Part shown: positions 41,846-52,500 of the stretch, one piece after another
Layout: each line of letters starts with the position of its first letter
How positions within the stretch are numbered: position 1 is the stretch's first letter
Assembly (NCBI RefSeq): GCF_009735685.1
Contig: NZ_WHPN01000351.1
Span: 25,749-89,748, forward strand
Source: Streptomyces lycii
GTDB taxonomy: Bacteria; Actinomycetota; Actinomycetes; Streptomycetales; Streptomycetaceae
DNA length: 64,000 nucleotides
Direction of reading: 5' to 3'
The notes under the pieces: generated by a model
What the model saw: the letters and a program-made list of their open reading frames with translations, nothing else
The model's database searches: none
Told to the model about the DNA's origin: nothing
Position numbers and translations under genes: made by a program

Positions 41846-43220
41846 GACTCACTCCTTCCGCCACCAGCCGGGCGGTGATGTCCTCATCGAGGGCGGTCAG
41901 CTCGGCGGCCGAAGCGGCCACCACGATTCCGTAGAGACGGCCGTCGTACGCCTCGTCCGGGCGGACCCGGCCTCCGGCGTTGACGGTCGCGAAGTTGTTG
42001 ACGAGCAGGCCGGACCCGCCGGGCGCGGTCAGCAGCGCGTCGCCGAGGATCCGGCGGAAGCCGGCGAAGTCCAGCTCCCGTTCCAGGCGGACCGGGTAGT
42101 GGCGGGCCAGCGCCGTCATGCCGGGGCCCACGAACTGCTCCTGGAGGCGCACCTGGTAGGTCGACATGTTGTTGCGGGCGTTGATCTCCAGGACCGGCCA
42201 CACCCCGTCGGCCTCGTCCAGCAGCGCGTCCACGCCGACGACGCCCGCGTAGCCGTCCGCGGCCAGCCGCTTGCCCAGCAGCTCGGCGGCGGACCGGACC
42301 GCGGCGAGCCGGGACGGCCCGAGCGCGGCCGGGATCCGGTGGCCCTTGTGCACGCCGCCCTCGGTCACGGCGCGCTTGACGAAGTCGAAGTGCACCGCAC
42401 CGTCGTGGCCGACGGTGAACTGGTAGTTCAGATCGCCCTGGTGCGGGACCCACTCCTCGACGGTGAACGCGATGCGGTCCTCCCCGGAGCGGGCCACCTT
42501 CTGCCCGACCATCCGGTGCACCCGGTCCATCCAGCGCTCGTTCTCCAGCACCACGATGCCCTTGCCGGACACACCGAAGGCCTCCTTGACGACCGTACGG
42601 CGGCCCTGCGCGAGCAGCTTCCTGGCGTGGCCGAGCGCTTCGCCCAGCTCGTCGACGGTCTCGCACACCCAGCCCGCGGGCTGGCGCAGTCCCAGCTCGT
42701 CGGCGACCCGGCGGCTGTAGATCTTGCTGTTGACGCTTTTGCAGAGGTCGGCCGGGGAGCCCGCGATCTCCATTCCGGTGCGCCGGCACAGCTCTTCCTC
42801 CAGCACCGACACCCCGTGCGGGAACAGCCGGCAGCCCTGCCCGGCGAGTCCGGTGAGCACGGCCGGCAGTGCGGGGTCGCGCAGGATGTCCTCGGTGACG
42901 TTGCGCTGCGCGTCCTGCTCGGCGACGACATGGACGGTCGGCAGGGCCAGCCCGAGTTCGCGCAGATACGCGAGGTACGCCTCGTCGGGCGCGGTCTTGA
43001 GCACCACGTGGTCGCCCTCGCCCGCCAGCAGCAGGGCGAACTCGTCCATGCGGTTCACCACGGCGCTGCCCGACGCCGCGGAGAAGCGGGGCAGGGTGTG
43101 CTCGCCCTGCGCCCACACCTCCTCGACCTCGAAGTTCCCGAGGAACACGAGTGGCGCGCCGGCCGCTCCGGCCACGGCGCTCTTGAGCCGGCCGGTGAAG
43201 CCGGGCAGGAATTCGTCCAT
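41835..43220 (-). CDS. ATP-grasp amino acid-ACP ligase, BtrJ-like
   Basis: 461 residues from the ATG at 43220, which has gggagaa at the right distance; an ATG at 43238 has a weaker site. The ATP-grasp core shows TVVKEAFGVSGKGIVVL (nucleotide loop) and VWPVLEINARNNMSTYQ (Mg-binding Glu/Asn). In butirosin synthesis BtrJ joins glutamate to the BtrI ACP as a thioester. It overlaps the decarboxylase gene by 11 bp, as expected for a coupled pair. The amino acid substrate is not proven by sequence. Confidence 0.82.
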   Translation of the reverse strand: MDEFLPGFTGRLKSAVAGAAGAPLVFLGNFEVEEVWAQGEHTLPRFSAASGSAVVNRMDEFALLLAGEGDHVVLKTAPDEAYLAYLRELGLALPTVHVVAEQDAQRNVTEDILRDPALPAVLTGLAGQGCRLFPHGVSVLEEELCRRTGMEIAGSPADLCKSVNSKIYSRRVADELGLRQPAGWVCETVDELGEALGHARKLLAQGRRTVVKEAFGVSGKGIVVLENERWMDRVHRMVGQKVARSGEDRIAFTVEEWVPHQGDLNYQFTVGHDGAVHFDFVKRAVTEGGVHKGHRIPAALGPSRLAAVRSAAELLGKRLAADGYAGVVGVDALLDEADGVWPVLEINARNNMSTYQVRLQEQFVGPGMTALARHYPVRLERELDFAGFRRILGDALLTAPGGSGLLVNNFATVNAGGRVRPDEAYDGRLYGIVVAASAAELTALDEDITARLVAEGVSHAR

Positions 43221-43284
43221 GTCTTCTCCCACGTCCATGTCCGGTTGCGGCGGGCCGGGCTCTCTGCTTGCCGTCAGTGGCTCG

Positions 43285-44214
43285 TCAGTGCTGGAGGACC
43301 ATCGCGGCGAAGGACTGGCCGAGGCCCGCCGAGGTCATCAGGTAGTGGTCGCCCGGGTTGATCAGGCCCAGCTCGCGCACGGACTGGTAGTTGATGTAGG
43401 GGTCGGCGCAGAAGGAGTGCCCCGTGGCCCCGATGTTGCCGAGATAGATCTTGTCGGCGGGGATGCCCAGGTTCTTCGCGGCGACGGTCCAGGAGACCCG
43501 GTTGACGTTGTGCGGCAGGACCAGGTCGAGGTCGGCGACGGTGATCCCGGCCTCCTCGGTGGCCGCCAGCACCACTTCCTCCAGGGCGTCCTGGTAGATC
43601 CGTACGGCTTCCTTCGCGAGGTCGCCGACCAGGTCGATCAGGCCGTCCTCACGGCCGCGGATGCGGGCCGCGTAGCCGAGCATCCGGTCCCGGCCGCCGC
43701 CCGGGCCCACCAGGACCGCGGCGGTGGCCTCGCCCATGATCGAGACATCGGCGACCCACTGCGAGAAGGGCGTCAGCGTCTTGTCGCCGGCCAGGATCAG
43801 CGCGAGCGCGTCGGGGTCGCCGTCAGCCTCCAGCAGCATCCCGGCGACGTCGAACGCGAGCAGCCCGGTCGCGCAGCCGTGGTCCGAGACCGCGAAGGTC
43901 GTGGCGTTGCGCAGGCCCAGCGCGTCGCACACGTCGCGCAGCGGGTTGTTGGGGTACGGGGCCGTGGTCCGCAGGCCCTTGGCCCGGACCACATAGCGCA
44001 CCCGGTCCTCCTGGCCGGCCAGTCCGTCGAGCTTGCCGGCCGCGGCCAGCAGCAGCTCGCTCTCGGAGCGGTCCGGTGCCTGGCAGATCCGGTCCAGCCC
44101 GTACAGCCGGGTGAACCTGCGCACCTGCTGGTCGTTGAGTCCCAGGGGTTCCTTGAGGGCGTCCACCGGCACCGTGTCCGGCAGATGACTCGACACTGCC
44201 ACCAATGAGGTCAT
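43285..44214 (-). CDS. KAS III-type condensing enzyme (starter unit)
   Basis: 309 residues from the ATG at 44214. The catalytic set is complete: Cys114 in SDHGCATGLL, His in LPHNVNRVS and Asn in LGNIGATGHS. It is a FabH-like enzyme and likely makes the first C-C bond between the aminobutyryl-ACP starter and malonyl-ACP; an acyltransferase role as in CerJ-type proteins is an alternative. It is the first gene of the minus-strand operon. The -10-like TAGCGT lies 7 bp before the ATG, so the mRNA is probably leaderless. Confidence 0.82.
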   Translation of the reverse strand: MTSLVAVSSHLPDTVPVDALKEPLGLNDQQVRRFTRLYGLDRICQAPDRSESELLLAAAGKLDGLAGQEDRVRYVVRAKGLRTTAPYPNNPLRDVCDALGLRNATTFAVSDHGCATGLLAFDVAGMLLEADGDPDALALILAGDKTLTPFSQWVADVSIMGEATAAVLVGPGGGRDRMLGYAARIRGREDGLIDLVGDLAKEAVRIYQDALEEVVLAATEEAGITVADLDLVLPHNVNRVSWTVAAKNLGIPADKIYLGNIGATGHSFCADPYINYQSVRELGLINPGDHYLMTSAGLGQSFAAMVLQH

Positions 44215-44221
44215 GCGACGG

Positions 44222-44263
44222 ACGCTAGGCAGCACGGCTGACGCCCGGCTGACGCGACGCTGA
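44222..44263 (-). promoter_or_regulatory. SARP operator and -10 of the aminobutyryl-ACP operon
   Basis: Read on the minus strand, heptads TCAGCGT (44263-44257), TCAGCCG (44252-44246) and TCAGCCG (44241-44235) are 11 bp apart. After 7 bp comes TAGCGT (44227-44222). The start codon is at 44214, so a leaderless transcript is expected. Confidence 0.82.
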
Positions 44264-44359
44264 CCGTGGCCGGGCCCCGGCCCGGCGGGTGCCCGCCCGG
44301 GTCTCCGCGGCGTGCCGGCGCCGCGGCGCCGCGGGGATCCGGACGACACCCCCCCCAGG

Positions 44360-44401
44360 TCAGTTCGCCGTCAGCGGGGCGTCAGTGCCGCCCCGGAGCA
44401 T
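44360..44401 (+). promoter_or_regulatory. SARP operator and -10 of the NRPS operon
   Basis: Heptads TCAGTTC (44360), TCAGCGG (44371) and TCAGTGC (44382) lie 11 bp apart, followed after 7 bp by GAGCAT (44396-44401). It is divergent from the array at 44235-44263; the two arrays are 97 bp apart and control opposite operons. Confidence 0.82.
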
Positions 44402-44441
44402 GAGCCGTGTCCGGAACGGCTTGCCAGGGAGCGTGGAAGAG

Positions 44442-45527
44442 ATGCCGGTGTCACAGTCGGAGGAGAGCGGACCCGAGGCGCTGCCCGCCTTCGCGGTGGT
44501 TCCCGGAGCACAGGTGAACGCCGTGCTCCAGGGACGTGAGAAGCATGTCATCGACGTCGTGGAGGCGGCCTACCGGCTGCACGGCGCCGGGAGCACCGTG
44601 AACCCGCCCTCGTACTTCCTGCGCTTCCCGGACCGGCCGGACGCGCGGATCATCGCGCTGCCCGCCTCGCTCGGCGGGGAGTCGCCCGTCGACGGGCTGA
44701 AGTGGATTTCCAGCTTTCCCGGCAACATCACCTCGGGGCTGCCCCGCGCGTCGGCGGTGCTGATCCTCAACGACCCGGCCACCGGCTATCCGTTCGCGTG
44801 CCTGGAGTCGTCGGTCATCAGCGCGGCCCGCACCGCCGGTTCGGCGGCGCTCGCGGCCCAGGTGCTCGGCCGGGAGCGGGGCACACGGCCCCGCAGGGCC
44901 GGCTTCGTCGGCACCGGGCTCATCGCCCGCTTCGTGCACACCTATCTCGCGGCCGCCGGTTTCGAGTTCGACGAGATCGGGCTGCACGACCTCGACGCGG
45001 GGCACGCCGGACGGTTCGAAGGCTATCTCCAAGAGAGCGGGCACGGCGGCCGGACCGTGGTGCACAGCCGCGCGGAGGACCTGATCCGCTCCAGCGATCT
45101 GGTGGTGTTCGCGACCGTCGCCGGGGAGCCGCACGTCAGCGACCCCGCGTGGTTCGAGCACGCGCCGCTGGTGCTGAACCTGTCGCTGCGCGACCTGTCG
45201 CCGGAGGTCGTCCTGTCGGCCGTCAACGTGGTCGACGACGTGGAGCACTGCCTCAAGGCCAACACCTCGGTGCACCTGACCGAACAGTTCACCGGCAACC
45301 GGGACTTCCTGGCCGGGACCCTGTACGACGTGCTGACCGGGAAGCTGCGCCCGGAGAGCGGCAGCCCGCTGGTGTTCTCCCCGTTCGGGCTCGGGGTCCT
45401 CGACCTCGCCGTCGGTTCGTACGTGTACGACGAGATCGCCCGTGCCGGCGAACTGCACGCCGTCAACGGATTCTTCGATGAGCTCGACCGCTATGGGAAG
45501 AGCCGAGCCGCGGCCCGTCGGCCGTAG
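44442..45527 (+). CDS. SbnB-like dehydrogenase (2,3-diaminopropionate synthesis)
   Basis: 361 residues from the ATG at 44442; an in-frame ATG at 44400 overlaps the -10 and is unlikely. It belongs to the ornithine cyclodeaminase/mu-crystallin family. [16 protein letters not shown] is the NAD-binding Rossmann loop, and [11 protein letters not shown] and [10 protein letters not shown] are family landmarks. SbnB oxidatively cleaves N-(2-amino-2-carboxyethyl)-L-glutamate, releasing L-2,3-diaminopropionate. The SbnA-like gene follows directly, which supports this rather than ornithine metabolism. First gene of the NRPS operon. Confidence 0.9.
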   Translation: MPVSQSEESGPEALPAFAVVPGAQVNAVLQGREKHVIDVVEAAYRLHGAGSTVNPPSYFLRFPDRPDARIIALPASLGGESPVDGLKWISSFPGNITSGLPRASAVLILNDPATGYPFACLESSVISAARTAGSAALAAQVLGRERGTRPRRAGFVGTGLIARFVHTYLAAAGFEFDEIGLHDLDAGHAGRFEGYLQESGHGGRTVVHSRAEDLIRSSDLVVFATVAGEPHVSDPAWFEHAPLVLNLSLRDLSPEVVLSAVNVVDDVEHCLKANTSVHLTEQFTGNRDFLAGTLYDVLTGKLRPESGSPLVFSPFGLGVLDLAVGSYVYDEIARAGELHAVNGFFDELDRYGKSRAAARRP

Positions 45528-45541
45528 GTGGGAGTCGTCCT

Positions 45542-46540
45542 GTGCCAGTCATATCCACTCCGCAGGAATTCAACGTCGACGACCTCTACGTCGACCTCCG
45601 GTGGATTTTCGGTCGCCATCTCTTTCTCAAGTGCGAGGGATTCAACTTCGCCGGATCCATCAAACTCAAGGCCGCCGCCGAGATGATCGCCATGGCCGAG
45701 CGCAGCGGAGAGCTGCAGCCCGGGGACATGCTCGTGGAGAGCAGTTCCGGGAACATGGGCGTGGCGATCAGCCTGCTGGCCAGCAGCAAGGGCTACCGCT
45801 TCACCTGTGTGACGGACTCCCGCTGCACGCTGGGCGCCCGGCAGCTGATGGAGGCCCTCGGCACCGAGGTGCACCTCATCGACCAGCCGCATCCGCAGGA
45901 CGGCCTGCTCGGCGCGCGCATCGCGCACGTCAAGAAACTCTGCACCGAGAACCGCAGCTATGTGTGGCTGAACCAGTATTTCAACGCCGGGAACTGGCTG
46001 GCCCATTTCCACACCACCGGGCCGGAGCTGCTGAAGATATTTCCCGAGGTCGACGTCGTCTTCGTCGGCGCGGGCACGACCGGCACCCTGATGGGCTGCG
46101 CGCGCTATCTGCGCCAGGCCAAGCCCTCGGTGCGGATCGTGGCCGTCGACACGGTCGGCTCGGTCACCTTCGGCACCCCGCCCGGGCCGCGTTCGATCCC
46201 GGGACTCGGCACCAGCGTCCGGCCGCACCTGCTCGACGAGTCCTTCGTGGACGACGTCGTCCACGTCTCCGAGGCCGACACCCTGCGCGCCTGCCGCCGG
46301 ATGGCCGACCACGGCTTCCTCTTCGGCGGCTCCACCGGAACGGTCGTCAGCGGCGCGCTGGGCTGGCTGGCGGAGAACCCGGCCACCGACGAACTCACCG
46401 CGGTGACGATCGCGCCGGACCTCGGCGGCCGCTATCTGGACACGATCTACAACGACGAGTGGGTCGAGCAGGTCTACGGGGCGGGCGCGCTGGAGCCGCC
46501 TGCCGCCGGCGCGGGCCTACTGACCAGGGGGATCCAATGA
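45542..46540 (+). CDS. SbnA-like PLP synthase (2,3-diaminopropionate synthesis)
   Basis: 332 residues from the GTG at 45542. It has the cysteine-synthase fold II: PLP-Lys41 in [20 protein letters not shown] for the substrate carboxylate, and [11 protein letters not shown] for the PLP phosphate. SbnA joins O-phospho-L-serine and glutamate to N-(2-amino-2-carboxyethyl)-L-glutamate. With SbnB it supplies L-2,3-diaminopropionate, which fits the predicted specificity of the first NRPS adenylation domain. The stop overlaps the NRPS start (ATGA). Confidence 0.9.
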   Translation: MPVISTPQEFNVDDLYVDLRWIFGRHLFLKCEGFNFAGSIKLKAAAEMIAMAERSGELQPGDMLVESSSGNMGVAISLLASSKGYRFTCVTDSRCTLGARQLMEALGTEVHLIDQPHPQDGLLGARIAHVKKLCTENRSYVWLNQYFNAGNWLAHFHTTGPELLKIFPEVDVVFVGAGTTGTLMGCARYLRQAKPSVRIVAVDTVGSVTFGTPPGPRSIPGLGTSVRPHLLDESFVDDVVHVSEADTLRACRRMADHGFLFGGSTGTVVSGALGWLAENPATDELTAVTIAPDLGGRYLDTIYNDEWVEQVYGAGALEPPAAGAGLLTRGIQ

Positions 46541-49500
46541 CCGACACCGCCGGCCGCACCGAGGACCTCGCGCTGACCGCGGGGCAGGCCGACATCTGGT
46601 TCGACGAGAAGCTCTCCGGGGCCGGTTACGCGTACAACACGGCCGGCTACCTCGACATCGACGGCCCGCTGGACCCGGAGCTGTTCCGTGCGGCCGCCCG
46701 GCAGCTCGTCGACGAGGCCGAGTGCACCCGCTCCCGGTTCGTGGAGACCGGCGGGGTGCCGCGGCAGCGGGTGGAGCCGCTGGCGGAGCTGCCGTACACC
46801 GTGCTCGACCTCGCCGGGGAGGCGGACCCGCTCGCGGCCGCGCGGGCCTGGATGCGGGCGGACCTCGACACCCCCTTCACGCTCGACGACTTCCCGCTGT
46901 TCCGGCTCGCGCTGATCAGGACCGGCGAGAACCGTTCGCTGTTCTACATGTGCATCCACCACTTCCTGTGCGACGGCTACAGCCAGGTCGTGTTCTGGCG
47001 CCGGCTGGCGGAGATCTACGCCGCCCTGGCCGACGGCCGGGACACCGGCCGCGGCGCGCTGCCGCCGCTCGCCGACCTGATCGCCGCCGAGCAGCGTTAC
47101 GACAGCTCCGGCCCGGCCGCCCGGGACGCCGCCTTCTGGGCGGGCCGCTTCCCGCAGGCCCCGGAGCTGGTCACCCTGTCCGCGCACGAGGACGCGGAGC
47201 CGGTCTCCGGCTTCGTACGGGACGAGTTCACCCTCGGCAAGGAGATCACCGGCGCCCTGCGCGAGCTGGCGACGCGGACCTCGGTGACCTGGCCGACCGT
47301 GATGATGGCCGCCGTCGCCGCCTACACCCAGCGCCGTACCGGCCGGCCGGACGTGCTGCTGACGGTGCCCGTCACCACCCGGGTCGGCGCCCGGATGCGG
47401 GCCGTTCCCGGCATGGTCGCCAACACCCTGCCGCTGCACGTCCAGGCCGGGCCCGCGACCACCCGCGCGGAACTGCTGAAGAACACCTCCCGGGAGTTCA
47501 CCCGGATCCTCAAGCACCAGCGGCACCGGGTCAGCAAGGTCCGCCAGGCCATGGGCCTGCGCAGCGACGACCGGCGCCCGTTCGGCCCGCTGGTCAACAT
47601 CCTCCCGCAGGAGACCCGGCTGAGCCTGGGCCCGTGCGAGCTGACCGTCAACAACCTCTCCACCGGGCTCATCGACGACTTCGAGATCACCGTGGTGGAC
47701 GCGGCCGACGGCGGATCGACGGTGCACCTGAGCGGCAACGCCGGCCTGTACACCCGGGAGGAGCTGGCCGGGCACACCGCCGGGCTCGCCCACTTCCTGC
47801 GGTCCTTCGTGGCCGCGGACGACGACACCCCGCTGGGCCGGCTGGCCACCCTGGACGGGAAGGCCGTCGCGGAGCTGCTGCGCACCGGCACCGGCCCGGT
47901 GGACACCCGCCCCTTCGAGGGCGTCGTGGAGCGGGTGCGCCGGACCGCCGACACCTTCCCCGACGGCGTGGCCGTCGTCGAGGACGGCGGCTCGCTGTCC
48001 TACTCGGCCCTGGTGGCCCGCGCCAGCGCCCTCTCCCGCAGGCTGGACACCGCTCCCACCGCGGTGCTCGCGGCGCCCGGCGCCGGTTTCGTCACCGCCG
48101 TGCTGGGCGCGCTCAACGCGGGCGGTTCCTATGTGCCGCTGGACACCGGCGCCCCCAGGACCCGGCTGGTCTCGCTGCTCCGGGACAGCGGCGCGGCGAC
48201 CCTGGTCACCGACGCCGCGCACCGGGAGCTGGCGGACGACATCGCCGACCGGGCCGGCACCGCTCCCCGGGTGGTGGAGCTGGACGGTGCCGAGGACCCG
48301 GCCGGCGAACTCGTCCCGCCCCGCGGCTGCGACGACGACCTGGCCTACACGATCTTCACCTCCGGCTCCACCGGCCGCCCCAAGGGCGCCATGGTGCACC
48401 GGGCCGGGATGGCCAACCACCTGCTGGCCAAGGTCGAGGACCTCGACCTGTGCGAGGGCGACACCCTGGTCCAGAACGCCCCCGTGACCTTCGACATCTC
48501 CGTCTGGCAGATGCTCGCGCCGCTGCTCACCGGCGGCCGGGTGCGCGTCGTCGACCGGGCCACCGCGGCCGACCCCGAGCTGCTGTTCCCCCTCACCGCG
48601 CGCGAGCAGGTGACGGTGTTGGAGGTCGTGCCCTCGCTGCTGCGGGCCGCGCTCGACTCCTGGGACGAGACCGGGGAGAGCCCCGAGCTGCCCTCGCTGC
48701 GCCGGCTCGTGGTGACCGGTGAGGTGCTGCCGGCGGACCTGTGCGCCCGCTGGACGGCCCGCTTCCCCGGCATCCCGATGGTCAACGCGTACGGGCCGAC
48801 CGAGTGCTCGGACGACGTCACGCACGCCGTCATCACGGCGGACGAGCTGCCCAGGGGCCGGGCGAGCGCCCCGATCGGCCGCGCGGTGCGCAACACCCGG
48901 CTGTTCGTCCTCGGTGACGAACTCCAGCCGGTGCCCGCCGGCACCCCCGGCGAGCTGTACGTGGCCGGCGAGGGCGTGGGCCGCGGCTATCTGGGCGATC
49001 CGGGGCGCACCGCCTCGGTGTTCGTGCCCGACCCGTACGGCCCTCCGGGGACCCGCATGTACCGCACCGGGGACCGGGTGGTGCTCCGTCCCGACGGGCA
49101 GTTCGAGTTCCTGGAGCGCCGCGACCACCAGGTCAAGGTGCGCGGTCACCGGATCGAGCTGGGCGAGATCGAGTCGGCCCTGCGCGAGCTGCCGCAGCTC
49201 GCGGACGCTGCCGTCGCCGTCCACACGGACCCGGCGGGAGGCAAGCGGCTCACCGGCTATCTGGTGGCCCGCGGCGGCGAGCCCGGCGACGGCGGCGGCA
49301 TCGTCGCTGCCGTCCGCGAGCTGCTGGCCGCCCGGCTGCCCGACTACATGGTGCCGTCCGCGTTTTTGACCCTGCCCGCGCTGCCGCTCACCCCGCACGG
49401 CAAGGTGGACCGCAAGGCGCTGCCCGAGCCGGAGTTCACCTCCGCCGCGGGCGCCGGCCGCGGCGCCGCCCCCGGCACGAGCAGCCCGGGCGAGGACATC

Positions 49501-52500
49501 CTCACCGCCGTGATGGCGGACGTGCTGGGCCGTGCCGCCGTCGCCCCCGGCGACAACTTCTTCGAGCTGGGCGGCGACAGCATCAGCGCCATCCAGGTCG
49601 TCAGCCGGGCCCGCCGGGCCGGTCTGACGGTCAGCGCGCGCCAGATCTTCGAGCACCGCACCCCGGCCGCCGTCGCGGCGGTCGCCGGACCCGTACGGGA
49701 ACGGCGGACCGCCGTGCCCGACGACGGGGTCGGCGAGACGGAGCTGCTGCCCGTCGCCCACCAACTGCGGGAGGACCTGGAGGAGCTGGACGCGCCGGTC
49801 CGGGAGTACAGCCAGTACGTGGCCGTCGAGGTGCCGGCCGGGGCCGGGGCGGACGCTCTCACCACCGCGTTCCAGGCGCTGCTGGACCACCACGACGCGC
49901 TGCGGCTGCGGCTCGCCGTCCCCGTCCCGGGCCTGTGGACCCTGGAGGTCCGGCCGGCCGGCGCCGTACGGGCCGCCGACGTGCTGAGCCGGGTCGCCGC
50001 CGACGACCGGCCGCTCGCCGAGCAGACGGCCGAGCAGGTCGCCGCCGCCCGCGCGCTGCTCGACCCCGAGCAGGGCACCGTGGTCCGCGCCGTGCTGCTG
50101 GACCGCGGCGCGGACCGGCCCGGCCGGCTGGTCGTGGTGGCCCACCACCTGGCCGTGGACGGTGTCTCCTGGCGCATCCTGGTGCCGGACCTGCGGTCCG
50201 CGTACGAGGCCGCGGCGGCGGGCCGCACCCCCGTACTGGAGCCGGTGCCCACCTCACTGCGCCGCTGGTCGCGCGAGCTGTCCGAGCACGCCCGGGCCAC
50301 CCGCCGGGTCAGCGAACTGCCGCTGTGGCGCCGCCAGCTCACCGGCGACGACCCGGCGCTGGGCAGCCGCCCGCTGGACCGCGCCAAGGACGTCCGCGCG
50401 ACCGCCCGCAGGCTGCGCGCCGAGCTGCCCGCCGAACAGACGGCGGAGCTGCTGAACTCGGTGCCCGCGGCCCTGCACGCGGAGATCAACGACGTGCTGC
50501 TGACCGCGCTGGCCCTGGCCGGCGCCGACTGGCGCAGACGGCGTGGCGGGAGCGGCTCCGAGCTGCTGGTGGAGATCGAGGGGCACGGCCGCGAGGAGTT
50601 CGCGGAGGAACTCGACGTCTCCCGCACGGTCGGCTGGTTCACCACCTCCTTCCCCGCCCGGCTCGCGCCCGGCGACGTCGACTGGTCCACGGTGTGGTCC
50701 GGCGGCCCGGCCGCGGGAGCCGCGCTCAAGCGGGTCAAGGAGCAGCTGCGCGGGCTGCCCGACCACGGACTGGGATTCGGGCTGCTGCGCCATCTCAACC
50801 CGCAGACGCAGGCCGTGCTCGGGCGGCTCGCCCCGCCGCAGATCGGCTTCAACTACCTCGGCCGGTTCGGCGGCCCGGCGGCGGACGGCAGCTGGTCGCT
50901 GGACGGTGCCGACGCCGTGGTGGGCCTCGGCGCGCACCCGGACACACCGCTGCGCCACGTCGTCGAGCTGTCCTCCGTCGCCGAGGAGCGGGACGGCGGC
51001 CCGGTGCTGGTCGCCGAGTGGGCCTGGGCCGGTGAACTGCTGGCCGAGGCGGACGTCGACGAGCTGGCGCAGGGCTGGTTCCGGGCGCTGCGGGCGCTGA
51101 TCGCCCATGCCCGTACGCCGGACGCGGGCGGCCGGACGCCCGCCGACTTCCCGCTGGTGTCGCTGTCCCAGCAGGAGGTCGAGGAGTTCGAGCGGGAGCT
51201 GGGGCCGCTGTCGGACGTGCTGCCCGCCTCACCGCTCCAGCAGGGGCTGGTGTTCTCGGCGGAGTACGACACCGAGGGCCTGGACCCGTACACCCTGCAG
51301 ATCGGGGTGGACGCCGAGGGCCCGCTGGACCCGGCGCGGCTGCGCGCCGCGGCGCAGGCCCTGCTGCGCCGGCACGCCAACCTCCGCGCCTGCTTCCCGG
51401 CGCGGCCGGACGGCGGCGACCCGGTGCAGGCGGTGCCCGCCGAGGCCGCCGTCGGCTGGCGGGAGACCGATCTGAGCGGTCTGCCGGAGCAGGAGCGGGA
51501 GGCGGAGCTGGCCCGGCTGACGGAGGCCGAGTGGCGCGCCCGGTTCGACATCCACCGCTCGCCGATGGTCCGGTTCACCGTGGTCCGCACCGGCGAGGAG
51601 CGGCACCGGCTGCTGTGGTCGGTGCACCACGCGCTGGTCGACGGCTGGTCGATGGCGATCTTCGCCCAGGAGCTGTTCACCCTCTACGCGCAGGGCCCGG
51701 ACACCGCGTCGCTGCCGGACGCCGTGCCGTACCGCTCGTATGTGAGCTGGCTGGCCGAACGCGACCCGGAGGAGGCCCGCGCGGCCTGGAAGTCCGTGCT
51801 GGACGGCATCGAGGAGCCGACCCGGCTCGTCCAGTCGGCACGGGCCGCCGGCCCGGCGGGCCTGCCCGGGGAACTGCTGCGGGAGGTGGACGAGGACCTG
51901 TCCGCCGCGCTGGCCGACTGGGCCCGCGCCCGCGGCCTCACCGTCAACACGGTGTTCCAGGGCGTCTGGGCGGTGCTGCTGAGCAGGCTGACGGGGCGCC
52001 ACGACGTGGTGTTCGGCGCGGTCGGCTCCGGCCGGCCCGCCGATCTGCCCGGAGTGGAGTCGATCGTCGGCTCCTTCCTGAACACCCTGCCGGTACGGGT
52101 CCGGCCGGCCCCCGGCCGCACCCTTCCCGAAGTGCTCGCCGAACTCCAGGAACAGCAGTTCGCGATGGCCGAGCACCAGCACCTGGGGCTCGCCGAGGTG
52201 CAGCGGATCGCCGGGACGGGCGACCTCTTCGACACGGTGATCAGCTACAACAACTACCCGATGGCCGACGTCTCCAGCCTGGACGGGGTGGTGCCGGAGC
52301 TGCGCTTCGGCGCGAGCCACGCCAAGGTCGTCGCCGAGTACCCGTTCGCGCTGTCCGTCTACCCCGGCCCCCGGCTGCAACTGCACGTCCAGTACGCCCC
52401 GGACGTCCTGCCCCGCGAGGAGGCGGAGTCCGTCACCGGCCGCTTCCTGCGGCTGCTGCGCACCGTGGTCGAACAGCCCGACGTTCCGCTCGGGCGCCTG

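Noticed and set aside
46474-50148. A 1224-codon minus-strand frame opposite NRPS module 1
   Set aside because: Antisense shadow of the C-A-T-E domains; no recognisable motif and no ribosome site.
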